Assembly (NCBI RefSeq): GCF_964204645.1
Contig: NC_134029.1
Coordinates: 11,400,850-11,460,849 of the forward strand
Direction: 5' to 3'
Source of the DNA: Tubulanus polymorphus
Lineage: Eukaryota; Nemertea; Palaeonemertea; Tubulaniformes; Tubulanidae
Length of the DNA stretch: 60,000 nucleotides
A program made the position numbers and the translations under genes. This document shows, in pieces, positions 45,750 through 56,330 of the stretch; position 1 is the stretch's first letter; the number at the start of each line of letters is the position of its first letter. Under the pieces are notes generated by a model. The model was not told where the DNA came from and made no database searches. It saw only the letters and a list, made by a program, of their open reading frames with translations.

Positions 45750-47081
45750 TTAAGATTTAGAATATAATATTCCTCCGATTACAATTCCTATACAAGTTAA
45801 AGCTAATTTAGCATTTTCATGGGATTTATTATCATCATTTAGTTTAATTATATCATGTTGAATAATATCAGTTTTTATATTTTCTGATGTATTGTAATCT
45901 TTTATTTTAGAATCATTATTTAATTTAATATTATTAGTTTTAGTTTCAGTTGATTGAATGTGTTTTTTTATTTTTTTCACCTTCCATTAATTTTGGAGCA
46001 GTAATAATCTTTTTATCTATATCATTTAATCCAAATGAATTATTTATTGTTGCAGTTTTAATTAGATTATTATAACCAATTATATTTCCCATCTTTTGTA
46101 CTAAATCATTAGAAATAATAAATAGATTAGGGCCTATACAATAATTTAATCTAATATGTGATTTATCTAAATAATTTTGATATCTTACAATGTTTTCTGG
46201 AATCGATCTATTTTTATCATTATGAATGGAATCTTCAAATAATACTTTGAATTGTTTCTGCGCATCGAATGAAGTGTTATCATTTCCAATTATTGGGGAT
46301 CTTGTTTCAACTTGTGCACCTAAAATACATATCAAATAAGTTCTAATAGATTGATTTATTCTTTGTATTCCAGCTTTAGTAAAACCTTCACTATTTTCTA
46401 AAATGAAATTAACCCAACCATTATTGTTTTGTTGTTGTATATTATTATAATATTTTGGTAATTCATTCCAATTTAGTGTTCTTATATCTGAATTTGTCAT
46501 TATTTTTCCAAATTCTTTAGTATATAATATTCCTAATCCACCCATTGTTCCAATTTTTGCTCTAAAATCTTTATTTGAATTAATATTAAATTCATTACAT
46601 ATTTTATAAAACTTAGAACAATTAATATTATTATTCAATTCTTTAAAATATTTTGAACCTGGTAAAGGACATTCTAATTCATCCAATATTAATTTTATTT
46701 GAAAATATGTATGAAATCTAAAAAGTGATAACATCAATGGTAAACTTCGTTTGTTTAAATGATCATTCCAACTAATTCCACATCCTGTTGTTGCACAATA
46801 AACAGCAAAATTTAATTGGTTCTGCCAATACTTCATATTAGATTTTAATAACCATTGTTTTGCCTCATTTAAATTTTTGAAATTAATTGTATACACATGA
46901 AATATATTTTCCATCTTTACATGAAAATTATTACTTTCAGTAACATAAATATATAAATCAATTAATGAATTTAAAACTTCATTTCTATATGTAATATCTT
47001 TATTAAAATCTATTGCAGGAATATTTAATAATATTTAATTGATTTATTATATTGGAAAGCTTTTGCAAAACTATCTGCCAT
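45750..47081 (-). pseudogene. Conserved Maverick virion-type protein with C-terminal membrane span, two frameshifts
   Basis: The likely start is ATG 47081 (MADSFAKAFQYN), in a TTATTATATAAATGG leader. The frame breaks near 47030, resumes to 45946 through the long middle part (LNFAVYCATTGCGIS, SLFRFHTYFQIKLILDEL, GGLGILYTKE, WVNFILENSEGFTKAGIQRI, RTYLICILGAQVETRS), then shifts near 45965 into a Lys/Asp/Asn-rich linker and a hydrophobic end (LALTCIGIVIGGILYSKS). I recognise the middle motifs as recurring in Maverick elements of invertebrates; the biochemical role is not established. A capsid-associated or membrane-linked virion protein is an inference. An ATG at 46914 is internal. Confidence 0.6.
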
Positions 47082-47097
47082 TTATATAATAAAAAAA

Positions 47098-47521
47098 TTA
47101 ATAATTTATTAATTCTTTTAATAATTTATCTTGTTCTTCAACTGTTATATGACCATTTAAACTTATTATATAATCTAGTGTATTCTTTAATTTATTAATT
47201 TCTTTTATTAGTTTTAATTTTTTCTTTATTACTTTTTATATTTAATTTTGAACTTATACCAGTTAAAACACTTGATGATAATCCTAATACACCAATTGAT
47301 ATAGCTAAAGGTGTTAATGGACTGAATATTGCTAGAAATATTATTACAGAACTAATTGTAACCAAACCACTTATAATCAAATAATATATAATCTTAGATT
47401 TTAAATATTTTTTCTTTTTAACTTTTAAATCATTTTCAAATTCTAATATTTGTTTTTCTAAATATATTTTTAATTTAGTTTTATTTATATCATGAGGAAT
47501 AATATCAATATTATCTTCCAT
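47098..47521 (-). pseudogene. Maverick two-span membrane protein, one frameshift
   Basis: MEDNIDIIPHD start in a TAAATAAATGG leader, a basic helical segment (KVKKKKYLKSK), then two hydrophobic spans (YYLIISGLVTISSVIIFLAIF and PLAISIGVLGLSSSVLTGI) and a coiled-coil-like Lys/Asn/Leu tail. The frame shifts near 47215, after which the tail (KLKNTLDYIISLNGHI...) runs to a stop at 47098-47100. The helix-two spans-helix plan resembles SLATT-like membrane proteins; that comparison is by layout only. Confidence 0.5.
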
Positions 47522-47540
47522 TTATTTAGAAAAAAAATTA

Positions 47541-47963
47541 CTAATTAGTAAACTTATAAGCAACAAATATAACAATAACAGTTCCGCCTAAAATCCAAAT
47601 TATTTCATATTTCTGTTGTTCTTTACTTGGGGTATAATAATCTGATAATTTAGGTTTGTATAGATGTAATTTTTCTTTATTTGTTACTGCGTTATATAAA
47701 CTCATTGCATCATCAACTGATTGAAAATCTCTATGTGAAATCTTCTGATCATATAATTCTTTATTGATGTAATCCATATAGTTTTGTCTTTTTTCTCTAT
47801 ATTCTTCTGCTGCTTTATTGTATTTCTCTAATGCTAAGTTATGTCTTTTTTGTTCTGTTAATGATCCATATTTATCAATATGTTTAAATAAATAACCACC
47901 ACCAGTAAATGCTAAAGCGTTAACAATTGCCGATCCTATAATAGTTATAACTGCAGAAGCCAT
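47541..47963 (-). CDS. Maverick membrane protein, intact 140-residue ORF
   Basis: Starts MASAVITIIGSAIVNALAFTG (hydrophobic N-terminus), has a charged helical middle (LALEKYNKAAEEYREKRQNY, DYINKELYDQK), the LSDYYTPSKEQQ motif, and a C-terminal span (IIWILGGTVIVIFVAYKF). This arrangement, including the L-S-D-(F/Y)-Y-x-P-S motif, recurs in Mavericks of several animal groups; the function is unknown but it is probably a virion or membrane protein. The leader is ACTAAATAAATGG. One of the few uninterrupted genes in this element. Confidence 0.6.
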   Translation of the reverse strand: MASAVITIIGSAIVNALAFTGGGYLFKHIDKYGSLTEQKRHNLALEKYNKAAEEYREKRQNYMDYINKELYDQKISHRDFQSVDDAMSLYNAVTNKEKLHLYKPKLSDYYTPSKEQQKYEIIWILGGTVIVIFVAYKFTN

Positions 47964-47987
47964 TTATTTAGTAAAATAATTATGCAT

Positions 47988-48209
47988 TTATATGGGAGGA
48001 ATATATTTTTGTTTTTCCAAATAATCAATAGTTAAATTAGATAAAGTTACTGCTAATGTTAATTTTAAAATATCATTTATATCAAATCTATCAACATTAA
48101 CACTTCCCATTTTGAATACTTTTTTAAATACCATTGAATAACCAACAGTTCCAACTGATAGTAATGCGCCATTTTATAATCCAGTTATTATCCACTTATT
48201 ATCACTCAT
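47988..48209 (-). pseudogene. Small Maverick membrane-associated protein, one nonsense codon
   Basis: 73 codons from ATG 48209, in a GATAAATAAATGAG leader, with one TAA after residue 11 (MSDNKWIITGL). The remainder reads KMGSVNVDRFDINDILKLTL...NLTIDYLEKQKYIPPI, with two hydrophobic stretches. Similar short proteins (KMGS...F(D/N)..DI.KLT) occur near the other membrane genes of Mavericks. Function unknown. Confidence 0.55.
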
Positions 48210-48349
48210 TTATTTATCAAAAAATTACTATCATCAAAATATTTAGTTATCTTAATTCAACATTATTCAATTCGATTAATTCGATTAATTCAACATTTAT
48301 TTCATTACTAGTTTCATTTGTATATATTTCATTTATTATTTTTTTAATA

Positions 48350-48589
48350 TCATCGATGATCTTCATCTTCATCTAATTCATAAAATCTTAAAGATTCTCT
48401 AATTAAATTAGTAATCTTTTCTACATTATAAGTTTCTTTATCTATTGTTGTTTCATACTCAAATGTTGTTTCATACGAAAATGTAATATTTTTGATATGT
48501 GTAATTACATCATTAAAGTTAAATTTCATTTCTTTCTCACGTTTAAAATCAAACCCAAAACATATACTCGGCCCAACAGTTATATTCAT
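48350..48589 (-). CDS. Small Maverick ORF, unrecognised
   Basis: 79 residues starting MNITVGPSICFGFDF, with a Thr/Glu/Tyr-rich beta-like middle (FSYETTFEYETTIDKETYNV) and an acidic end. The ACTATATAAATG leader supports the start. No family recognised. Confidence 0.4.
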   Translation of the reverse strand: MNITVGPSICFGFDFKREKEMKFNFNDVITHIKNITFSYETTFEYETTIDKETYNVEKITNLIRESLRFYELDEDEDHR

Positions 48590-48606
48590 TTATATAGTGA
48601 AAAGAA

Positions 48607-49059
48607 TTACTCTCTACATCTTATAACTAATTCATAAATTACAGGGAAATTATTCAAATCAATTAAATAACCATTATGATTTCTAATTTCTAATTTAAAA
48701 TTATTAAATTTAGGAATGCAAGGTTTAAAATCACATTCAGCTAAATTATAATTTATTTGCGTTCCAAATTGTTTAACATTTTTAAATGGTAAAATTTTTA
48801 ATATACTAGAATTACAAATTGTATCTTTAGTTGCTTCGAATGTTTTTGTAGGCTCGATTATATTGCAATAAATATAAAAGTGTGTAAAAGGTATTATATT
48901 TGAATTACCATCTACGTTTCCTGTAACAGTATCTGGTACAATTCCTAACAGTTAAGCTATAGGTTTTTTTACCATAAATGCATGTTGACTTTCATCATGT
49001 AACTTTATTTTAATTGTATTTGTGCTATCACTTTTATTAAATTTAATTAAAAATTTATC
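48607..49059 (-). pseudogene. Minor capsid (penton-type) protein remnant of the large Maverick
   Basis: The reading frame carries KIKLHDESQHAFMVKKPIA, FTHFYIYCNIIEPTKTF, SSILKILPFKNV and FNNFKLEIRNHNGYLIDL...VIYELVIR, the pattern of the single-jelly-roll minor capsid proteins of Polintons (a YVYC(D/N)(I/L)(V/I)EP-type motif followed by a terminal strand pair). A TAA at 48952-48954 interrupts it, and the N-terminal half is missing: the upstream boundary is the OB-like gene. The related copy at 54886-55452 retains the N-terminal half. Confidence 0.65.
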
Positions 49060-49413
49060 TTATTCGAAATCTATTTCATGGTGCCCTTTTTCATTCTTAC
49101 CTTTGTATACGAAATAGAAATCTCCAGAACATAATTCTTCTAGATCTTCACTTGATAATCTATGAAATCTATCCGGTAAATATGTTCTTAATTTATATGT
49201 ATTTCCTTTTAATCCTTCATATTCTAAGTGTATAACTAATTTATCTCCATATTTGTTAGTAACTGTAACAATATCTGTAATTAGATATTTCTTATGGATT
49301 GTTAATTCTGTTAACTTTTTGAATTTATAATCTACAGATTTTACATTTGTAGTATCTTTTATTCTATCTATAAATGATTTGTTTTTCTCACTGTGCGCTT
49401 GTTTACTCTCCAT
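49060..49413 (-). CDS. Maverick OB-fold-like protein next to polymerase B
   Basis: 117 residues, uninterrupted. Alternating beta-pattern (YLITDIVTVTNKYGDKLVIHLEY, KLRTYLPDRFHRL, GDFYFVYKG) resembles the small single-strand DNA-binding OB proteins that sit beside polymerase B in Mavericks, with the characteristic T-x-Y-G and LP-x-R spacing. Start at 49413 in the GTTATTAAAATGG leader shared with polymerase B. A degraded copy is at 55473-55817. The polymerase frame overlaps its start by about 46 bp. The single-strand DNA-binding role is an inference from pattern and position. Confidence 0.5.
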   Translation of the reverse strand: MESKQAHSEKNKSFIDRIKDTTNVKSVDYKFKKLTELTIHKKYLITDIVTVTNKYGDKLVIHLEYEGLKGNTYKLRTYLPDRFHRLSSEDLEELCSGDFYFVYKGKNEKGHHEIDFE

Positions 49414-52400
49414 TTTAATAACATATTTTTATTAAAATTTGATAAACACGTTAGAATTCTTTTCATTATCTCGTTCTCTTTTGTTTCTTCTCTTTTAAAT
49501 TTTAAGTATTCATCTAAATTGCAACCATAAGCAACTGTATGAATTCCATCATCTAAAATATATCGTTTATCATCAAATGGGTTTAGACTTATCTTTTCAA
49601 TTTCTTCAATAAACATTTCATGATCTTCAGATCTTAAACATCTCATCTTATGTTTTCTAACTTCTTCATTGAATATACAATTGATGTAATCTTTGAAATG
49701 AATATTCTTTTCTACTACACTTTTGGTTATTCCTTTTAACTTTTTAGCTTCATGTTCTTTAGTTTTATATGAATACATTTTAGATCTAATACCTATGAAT
49801 TCAATCATTTCTTCACCACCTAATTCATCTTTGAATTTACCGGGAACTTTTTTATTATCATTGCTAAACAATTCATGATTTTTAGGATAGTTACTAAAAT
49901 CAAAATGATGTTTTAATGTTTTTAAATCATCAGTTATGTTATCAGTTTTTATCTTTAATATGTAACTGTCAGTATCAAAATATAATATTTCTATATGTTT
50001 TTCTCCAAAAAGTGGTTGTAATATATTATAATAGAATTCATACATTAGTAATTTTGATAATTCTAAAACTGAAGCGCCAACATAGATTGGTTTATTAAAT
50101 TTCATAGACGTTCTCCTCATTTTAACTGCAGCTAAATTTTCATCAAATATTCTGTTACCAATGAACTTAGGATATGATTGTAAATGTCTAATTCTTTTAC
50201 CATTACTAACTAACTCAATATCATTTCTATTTCTAATATTTTCACAAGTCTTACCATAGAATGCATTATTCATTAACTTGAAGAAATCTTTCTCAAAATC
50301 AGTTTTAGCTTCAGTTCTCTGTTTGGTGTTAAAATCTATATATTTTTCTAACCACTTCGATTGACTAAATGAAATATATCTATGTACTTTTTTTTAGAAC
50401 CATTCCTTGTTTTAGATAAAACTTCAACATTCTATAATGTACTACATAATTATATTTATCTTCTTGAGTTACCATTAACTTTTCTGTATGAATATGATTT
50501 TCGGGTTTAATTCTTTTTTGGTAATTTGATAATTCTTCATGAGTTACAGTTTTATGTTCGGGACAGTAAGCTAGATTTCTAGATTTAAATTTAATATGTT
50601 CAGGATATTCCAAGTCTACAACAAAGAAGTAACCAGTATCTGAATCATCTGCAATATCTAGAATTCTTTTCTTCCAATCAAATTTATCATTATTTTCATT
50701 CTGTAAAACTTCAGTTAATTCAAATACTCCATAAGGTTGTGGTTCCATCATAGCCCAACCATATAAATTATTTGCATCTATATATAATAACTTATATCCA
50801 GGGTTATCATTTACATTGAAATATCTATCACCTAATACACCCAAAACTCTTATAGATTTTACAAATAATAGTAATTGATCTATATTTGTTAACAAATCCA
50901 TTTTTATATTTGTAAATTTTAATCCACAATCCCATGTTAATCCTGGTGATGAATAACAACGACAAGAAGGATCAATGTTAAAATATTTTAGGTTTACATC
51001 TCTAAACCTTTCGAATATATCGGTTAATAATAATACATCTGATTTTAAATATAAATCTACTAATTGCCCATGATTTTCTATTTTGAAATGATTCCAAATA
51101 TTCAATGTTCTATTATAGACTACATCTTTAACGTATTCATTTTTTAATTCATCATAGAATTGTTCTTTCAATAATTCAGTTATATTGAAATCATTATGTG
51201 ATTTATAAAATCAATATGGAATTGCTCCTTTATATCTCATTAATTGAAAATCATCATTATTTGGGTAATATTCTTTTAATAACTTTAATTCATCATCAAC
51301 TAATGATTTTTATAAGTTATCTAATGAACTATTTAAAAATCTATATGAATCTATAAATCTTAGACATCCAAATTGGAATGATATATAATTCTCAGATGTT
51401 TTAGCTAACATTCTAAATTTATAAGTTGGTATCTTATCTTTTGATCTATTTGAATTTAATCTTTCTATTTCATTATTAATTTCTTCTATTTTATGGCATA
51501 ACTGTTTGATGAATAAATGTGCATCATATCCTGATAGATTATGAAATATAACTGGTACAAAATTAATTTTCTTAGCTTGTAAGTTACAATTCTCATGTGC
51601 AGCGCCTCTAAACTTTCCGTTCAAATGATCATGGTCTCTTCCTTTTTTATCTTTATAATTAAATATCTTTTCACAATAATAACATTTATCTGCAAACTCA
51701 AATTCTTCTTTATCTTCTTCTGTCATTATAATTTCTATATTTGTATTCAATAATTTACTAAATCTTATTTCATATTCAATTAATAAGTCACAAAAATGAT
51801 TGATAACATTTTCATTTCTATAATTATAATATTCACTTTCAATTAGTTCTGGATAATCAGATTTAATATATAACCCGAAAGCAGCAGCTGATTGATGAAT
51901 CTTTTTAATTGTATTTGTTATTGGTGGTTCATCAGAACAATCATTTTCATTAGAATTTAATTTCTTTCTTTTATAATATATTTCTTTTCTATCTTGATCA
52001 GATAATTCTTTATTTAATGATTCAAAATCTCCATATATTACAAATGGTACTTTATTTTTGTGATCATATTTTTTGAATTCTAATATTTTATCCTTTTCAT
52101 TTGGTAAAACTAATTTACAATAATCATGATTTTCACATAATTGTTTATGATTTAATAATGTACTTTCATTACTGAATCTATGTAAACATTTTCTACAAAG
52201 ATATATTTTATTATGGTGATCACTTTCTGTTCTAAAGAATAAATCTATTTGTTTAATCCACATATAATGATTCTCATAATATAATATATCTATAACATCA
52301 TTTGAATCATAATCTTTTGATAGGTATAAAGGTTCTAATGTATAATGTTTTATGTTGTTACCTTTTGTATTTGGTAATTTGATTAAATCAAATACATTTA

Positions 52401-53484
52401 TTCTTAAATTATTATCTCTTTCTATTTTTGGGATGTTTTTAATTCTAACAGGATACTTATCTATCTTATAATTATTTTCAAATGGTTTATAATGAGGTAA
52501 TCTAAAACTATGTTGTTTATAATCTTCAACTGGGTGTAAACAACTAATTATAGCCCATAGAAAACATTTATCATCTTCATTTTGTACATTTATTACAGCA
52601 TTAGTTTTAAATGGTAGTTTAATATAACTCGATGCTTCAATATCTGGTTCTTTATAATATGATACATTATTTTCATCAATTGGTTTTGATTTAGTTAACT
52701 TATTATATTTTGTGTTATAAACATGTAAAGTCATAAATATTATTTCATCAAATATTAAACCAGATCCATCAAAATATTTCTCTTCTATTTTAGTTTTTAC
52801 TTCATTATAACATTTATCTAATTTATCATCTATATGTTGTTTTGAAATAATATGTTGTGAATGAGAATTTATATTATATATTGGTTTATCTTCGGATTTT
52901 ATGAATTTAACTTTAGAAGATATACTTATTTTAGGATATTCAACATCAGTTATTATTTTTATTATTTCTTTCATATTTTCTAAATGTTTTTTATTTTCTT
53001 CTAATGTTTTACCTTTATGAAATTTAAACTCAATAGCTGCTGGACCAATATCACTTTTAAATGCTTCGGTTATCTCTATATCTTTTTTATTATCTAATGA
53101 ATTAATATATTTTCTTACATCTTCCATGTATGGTCTTTTATTGTTTAATTTATTTTTTATGTTTTTAATTGTCTTCTGTTTCTTATAATTATCTTTATCA
53201 AAATAATCTTCACCTAAAATATCATTATTCTTATTTCTAATATGACTTTTAGATTTTAAATGTTCTTTATAATATCTTTTATCACTGAATGATTGATTAC
53301 ATGTATCACATTTGTATGTTTCTTTTTCATTCTTTAATTCATCTAATTTAGTTTCTAATATATCATCTTTATATTCTAATTTCAATTTATTCTCTAAATG
53401 TGTTTTAGTTTTATTGTGTCTTGCTTTTTGGGATTTATCTATATTGATATTACATGTTGGACAGTAGTACTTATTTGCTTCCAT
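49368..53484 (-). pseudogene. Protein-primed DNA polymerase B of the large Maverick
   Basis: Starts MEANKYYCPTC at 53484. Order: two N-terminal C2H2 fingers (CPTC...H...H; CDTCNQSF...H...H); long linker with the DKCFLWAI Polinton motif; Exo I VIYGDFESLN; zinc insert CYYCEKIF...HDHLNGKFRG; Exo II IFHNLSGYDAHLFI; Exo III region DSYRFLNSS (to 51310). After two stops in the same frame (51310-51312 and near 51215) come the palm motif A (YIDANNLYGWAM), then, after a frameshift between 50380 and 50273, motif B (KLMNNAFYGKTCENIRNRN) and motif C (LYFDTDSY). All catalytic aspartates survive, but the gene is broken in three places. It would replicate the element from protein-primed ends. Long AT-rich codon usage matches the neighbouring Maverick genes. 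Confidence 0.93.
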
Positions 53485-53745
53485 TTTAATACTAAATTTT
53501 TTATTAAAATTGATTTTAGAAGTTCAATGATTTATATCATGCATTATTTCAATCACACTTTACTAACACTTTTAATGTTTAAAAATCTAACTCACACAAA
53601 TATGAATATTGAAATAATGTTGTAAATATATACTTTTATATCTATTCTATAAGAGCTCACACTTTACTCACACTTTTATATTGAATAATCTATCAATTTA
53701 TATACTATTCATATATATTTTATTCATGTATATGATTATTTTAAG
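53485..53745. promoter_or_regulatory. Polymerase B leader and subterminal region
   Basis: The first 50 bp (TATTAAAATGG preceded by AATTTTAATAAAAAATTT) are almost identical to 1430-1480. The rest is A/T-rich with ACACTTTTA and TTCATATATA repeats and leads into the palindromic terminus. Confidence 0.5.
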
Positions 53746-54004
53746 AGTAATAGGGATAATAGGCTTTCAAGCTAAAGGTTGAACGGGCGGGTGAGTAAAA
53801 AAGGAAAAACATGAAAATAATAACAATTTCTACTTGAATTAGGAGTGAAACTCATAAAAATGAAAAATAAATTCGAGCGTGTGAGAATTTATTTTTCATT
53901 TTTATGCGTTTCGCGAGTAATTCAAGTAGAAATTGTTATTATTTTCATTTTTTACGAGCTCGACCGTTCGACCTTTGGCTTGAAAGCCTATTATCCCTAT
54001 TACT
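53746..54004. repeat. Palindromic right terminus of the large Maverick
   Basis: The left arm begins AGTAATAGGGATAATAGG at 53746 and the right arm ends with its complement at 54004. Inner paired parts (TAACAATTTCTACTTGAATT and complement) meet near a TTCGAGCG centre. Same design as 1510-1909 but with different internal sequence; only the outermost 45-50 bp are shared among elements. Confidence 0.8.
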
Positions 54005-54065
54005 AGTACGAAACGAAATACTATACGAAATGCTAAACTACGAAACGAAATGGTGATTTTTTCGT

Positions 54066-54885
54066 GGGTCCTGCTAAAGTATAAAATGAAATACGAAACG
54101 AAAATTTTGTAATTTTTTGCGCTATAGCAGCGGATTCGTGGAGCTGGCTTAAACATGCGCACCCGGTCTAGTGTGGCAGGGTTCCGTGCCGCGACTGAGT
54201 TTAGCGATGCCATCAGGGAGAATGATCTGCGCATGCTCATATACAACTGGAAGGTAGCGATTAATAAATTAAGGGTTAGAGAACGAAGTGTGCCTTAAAA
54301 TATATCCTGCAGTGTTTAGGCTAAAAAATTGATACCTCGTTTCTCCTCTGCTGAGGAGCTTAAAAGTCTGGATTTTGCAAGGGATGCGGATTCGAAAAGA
54401 AAATTCACGGCCGGAATTTTTTTCAAATTGCTCGTCACTACGCTGTTAAGCGGTAAAAAGATCGTCATGTAGTCCATGTGTAGGGCCTATCATTTCACTA
54501 TGCTTTACCGCGTCTAAGTTCGTGGAAATGGCGTCGCGTATTCATTATTTGTTTTTGAGAACATCCTACAAGTTTCTACTAATTGTAGACGTTCTTAAAA
54601 CCCTCCAGTTTAAGAAAATAAATTCTTGAATATGTTACTTTCAAAAGATCATTTACATGCACCGCCGAGATTTTTACAGTCCCGTAGCGTTATAACGAGC
54701 TTTGACCATAGTATGGGCGTGTGTTTGAAATGTGACCATTTCGTTTAGTATTTCGGTTCGTATTTTAGCCCTACTGGCAAAACAATTTCCATTTCTTAAT
54801 TTCGTAGTTTCGTAATTTCGTAATTTCGTTTCGTAATTTCGCTCCATATTTCGTAATTTCGTAGTTTCGTACTTTAGCAGGACCC
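54066..54885. mobile_element. TIR element with TTTCGTAATTTCG-rich ends
   Basis: GGGTCCTGCTAAAGTA (54066-54081) and its perfect complement (54870-54885) bound an 820-bp element; inside the ends are ACGAAACGAAAT-type simple repeats. No transposase is encoded. It truncates the minor capsid remnant on its right. Further ACGAAACGAAA repeats at 54005-54060 suggest a second, partial copy or an extended end. Confidence 0.7.
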
Positions 54886-55452
54886 CATTCTTCAGTGGTA
54901 AAATATTTAATATACTAGAATTACAAGTTGTATCTTTAGTTGCTTCGAATGTTTTTGTAGCATCAATTAAATTGCAATAAATATAAAAATTTGTGTAAGG
55001 TATTAAGTTTGGTGTAGCATCAGCATTACGTATCCCTACATCTCGGTTAATTCCTAACAGTTTAGCTATAGGTTTTTTAACCACAAATTGATGTTCATCA
55101 TTAGCTAACTTTATTCTTACTTTATTATTGATATCACTTTTTAAAAGTTTAATTCCAAATCCCAACGAGCTCTTTTATAAATTTCTTGCACTAATGTTAC
55201 TAAATTATATAATCCAGGTTTTAAAAATAGATGATACCATTTATTCAAATTTCTAGCATGAACTAAAAAAGCTAAATGATCAAGACTTTTATTCGATATA
55301 TTGTAAAAAGAGTTACATATACTTACATTTACTAATTTTAAATCTACACAATTTTTAAATTCTCTATCTAATTGTACTAGTAAATTATGTGATTTATAAT
55401 TTGTAAGTCTTCTTGAATCAACAAATATTCTATATTCTTTCAATTCTACCAT
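54886..55452 (-). pseudogene. Minor capsid (penton-type) protein of the third Maverick, truncated and frameshifted
   Basis: Starts MVELKEYRIFVDSRRLT at 55452 in an AAAATAAATGG leader. The first frame has a jelly-roll-like strand pattern (NLLVQLDREFKNCVDLKLVN, SICNSFYNIS, HLFLKPGLYNLVTL). It shifts near 55150 into a second frame with KVRIKLANDEHQFVVKKPIA, FYIYCNLIDATKTF and SSILNILPLKNG. The C-terminal strands are missing because the TIR element begins there. It complements the copy at 48607, which keeps the C-terminal half. Confidence 0.65.
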
Positions 55453-55472
55453 TTATTTTACATATTTTTACA

Positions 55473-55817
55473 TTATTCGAAATTTATATCATGGTGCCCT
55501 TTTTCATTCTTACCTTTGTATATGAAATAGAAATCACCTGAACATAATTCTTCTAAATCTTCACTTGATAATCTGTGAAATCTATCTGGTAAATATGTTC
55601 TGAATTTATATTTATTTCATTTCAATCCTTCATATTCTAAGTGGATAACTAGTTTATCTCCATAATTATTAGTAATTGTTTCAATATTTGTAATTAATTA
55701 TTTCTTTTGAATTGTTAGTTCATTTAACTTTTTGAATTAACTGATTTAGCATTTTAGTATCTTTAATTCTATCAAAAATGATTTGTTGTTCTCACTGTAT
55801 ATTTGTTTACTCTCCAT
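55473..55817 (-). pseudogene. OB-fold-like protein of the third Maverick, degenerate
   Basis: Homologous along its length to the intact 49060-49413 gene, with the same start context (GTTATTAAAATGG) and stop, but with several small indels and in-frame stops near 55620, 55710 and 55740. It lies directly beside the terminus, without a polymerase gene between. Confidence 0.75.
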
Positions 55818-55914
55818 TTTAATAACATATTTTTTATTAAAATTGATTTTAGAAGTTATTCATTTATATATGTTATTCATTTATATGTTATTCATATATA
55901 TGAACATTATTAGG

Positions 55915-56060
55915 AGTAATTGGGAATATGGGGGTTCATAACAAAGGTTGAAGGGGCGAGTGAGAAAAAAAATAAAAATAAATTCGAGCGTGCGAGATTT
56001 TTATTTTTTGCGAGCTCGACCCTTCGACCTTTGGCATGAGCCCCCATATTCCCAATTACT
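55915..56060. repeat. Palindromic right terminus of the third Maverick
   Basis: Arms AGTAATTGGGAATATGGGGG (55915) and complement (ending 56060), with a short loop region TTCGAGCGTGCGAG near the centre. Shortest of the three termini. Confidence 0.8.
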
Positions 56061-56139
56061 GACCGCTTATAAAAGCAACGGGACGGACAAATTACATACC
56101 GGAAAAACTGTACCCTACGGAAAGTGATGAATTTCCCGA

Positions 56140-56330
56140 TCAATAACCAAGTTTTAACTGAAAATGACGGAAATTACTGTAAATGCGTATGGAAAATCCG
56201 GCCGACTTTTTACAGCGTACAGCGGATTCAAAGGAGTCCCAGAACCCTTGCCACTTCAGAAAATCAACGTCAAATTTGGGCAGGACGAGTTTGGGTATAT
56301 GCGGGCTAACACGGCTGTCACCACACTGTA
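56140..56330 (-). pseudogene. BEL/Pao retrotransposon gag fragment (DUF1759-type)
   Basis: The minus-strand peptide HIPKLVLPKFDVDFLKWQGF then WDSFESAV matches the conserved LPKL-x-LPKF-x-G-x-x-x-W-x-x-FWDSFESAV block that opens the DUF1759 region of BEL/Pao polyproteins. About 60 codons survive, out of context, with no protease or RT nearby. Confidence 0.6.

Noticed and set aside
46914-46916. ATG 46914 as the start of the conserved Maverick virion-type protein
   Set aside because: Open coding sequence typical of the family continues upstream to ATG 47081, which has the conserved TATATAAATGG leader.
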